A stretch of DNA of 5,842 bases from the NCBI GenBank assembly GCA_023429565.1, contig JAEZDJ010000007.1, forward strand, positions 1 through 5,842, in the 5' to 3' direction. The translations under genes were made by a program, and so were the position numbers. How positions within the stretch are numbered: the stretch's first letter is position 1; each line of letters opens with the position of its first letter. Below the pieces are notes generated by a model, which searched no databases, was not told where the DNA came from, and saw only the letters and a list, made by a program, of their open reading frames with translations. Of this stretch, positions 5,367 to 5,842 are shown one piece after another. Source of the DNA: Actinomycetes bacterium. Its GTDB lineage: Bacteria > Actinomycetota > Coriobacteriia > Coriobacteriales > Eggerthellaceae.

Positions 5367-5842
5367 TCAGGCTTCGGAGGAGAACAGGGTCGAAGGGCCC
5401 TCGAGAACCTCCCAACCGCACTCTTCGAGAAGGTCCTTGCATCGGGGAACGGTCCAGCCGCGATTCTCTTCCGTCTTCCCTTCCACGTCGCGCGGATTTG
5501 AACCGACCTCCGCCCAGAGCAGGTTCGCGCCGCTGAACGCCGAGAGCTGGTTGGGCTCATGCGTGCAGTTTCCCCGAATGCCTTCGCCAGTGATGAGAGA
5601 GACGGCAGCCACGATTGTCGACATGCGCGCATAGCTGACAGAGCCATGTCGGGCGAGCTCTGACGAACCGATAGGCGTGCGTCGCATTGAACCCGAAAAC
5701 CGGGCGTCCATCTCTCTGGTGATGATCGTCTTCTCGACAATCTCCTCCAGCGTATATTCCGGCAACGTAGGTACACCTGTCCGCTGAACCGGGAACAGCA
5801 ATCCGCTGTTTAGGAACAAGCTCCTTTTACACTGTCCTTGAC
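5367..5842 (-). CDS. BioB-like radical SAM protein, C-terminal part (5' end outside window)
   Basis: The C-terminal half of a second radical SAM protein of the BioB-related group. The frame is open to the window edge (a TTG at 5819 is an unlikely start and has no place in the fold), so the CX3CX2C half lies outside. From that TTG, visible parts are YTLEEIVEKT (22-31), FSGSMRRTPI (41-50), SGANLLWAEVGSNPRD (96-111) and a final LLEECGW (130-136). The layout runs in step with the neighbour at 4319-5314: EIVER...SGV...PGT...AGTNPRG there, EIVEK...SGS...IGSS...VGSNPRD here. The usual Pro-Gly of the PGT/PGS motif is replaced (PIGSSEL), and residues 8-20 (LFPVQRTG...) do not look like the expected EPVGPE stretch, so the gene may be decaying. 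The convergent gap of 52 bases to the neighbour's stop holds no clear terminator. Confidence 0.72.
   Translation of the reverse strand, partial: QGQCKRSLFLNSGLLFPVQRTGVPTLPEYTLEEIVEKTIITREMDARFSGSMRRTPIGSSELARHGSVSYARMSTIVAAVSLITGEGIRGNCTHEPNQLSAFSGANLLWAEVGSNPRDVEGKTEENRGWTVPRCKDLLEECGWEVLEGPSTLFSSEA

Noticed and set aside
5310..5372. Terminator between the two convergent radical SAM genes
   Set aside because: Only 5-bp inverted repeats (CCTAA/TTAGG at 5310-5331, GCCTG/CAGGC at 5352-5372) without T-tracts; too weak to call.
1..5842. tRNA, rRNA, CRISPR array, insertion sequence or attachment site
   Set aside because: No tRNA-like cloverleaf, direct repeat array, transposase or integrase sequence was seen on either strand.

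Overview
The window looks like a piece of a fairly GC-rich anaerobic genome. The mix of a fumarate-reductase-like flavoprotein, an FtsX/MacB-type ABC exporter, an ArsM-like methyltransferase and radical SAM enzymes would suit a gut actinomycete of the class Coriobacteriia (Eggerthella/Gordonibacter/Adlercreutzia-like). This placement is inferred from gene content and base composition only; no rRNA or marker gene is present.

Layout. (1) Positions 1-494, plus strand: C-terminal end of an FAD-dependent fumarate-reductase-type oxidoreductase. A 20-bp hairpin (506-546) follows in the convergent gap. (2) Positions 589-2332, minus strand: a two-gene ABC transporter unit, permease then ATPase, one base apart. 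The permease has lost its N-terminus. (3) Positions 2331-5314, plus strand: a tight three-gene unit of a SufS-like cysteine desulfurase (N-terminus missing), an ArsM-like arsenite methyltransferase and a BioB-like radical SAM enzyme. The second and third genes overlap by ATGA. (4) Positions 5367-5842, minus strand: C-terminal part of a second radical SAM protein of the same family, running convergently and cut by the window edge.

The most striking structural point is near position 2331. Two divergent genes meet head to head with no intergenic space, and each starts in the middle of its fold. This is what remains if one deletion (or an assembly misjoin) removed both N-termini and whatever promoters or genes lay between. 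Some open-frame extensions across this point (plus strand from 2157, minus strand up to 2374) are antisense artefacts.

The most interesting biological idea is the three-gene unit. A sulfur-mobilising PLP enzyme, a methyltransferase with the three thiols expected for As(III), and a BioB-type radical SAM enzyme could form a small pathway that makes or modifies an organo-arsenic or sulfur-containing metabolite. The divergent ABC exporter is a possible but unproven partner. Each family call is well supported by motifs; the joint pathway is inference.
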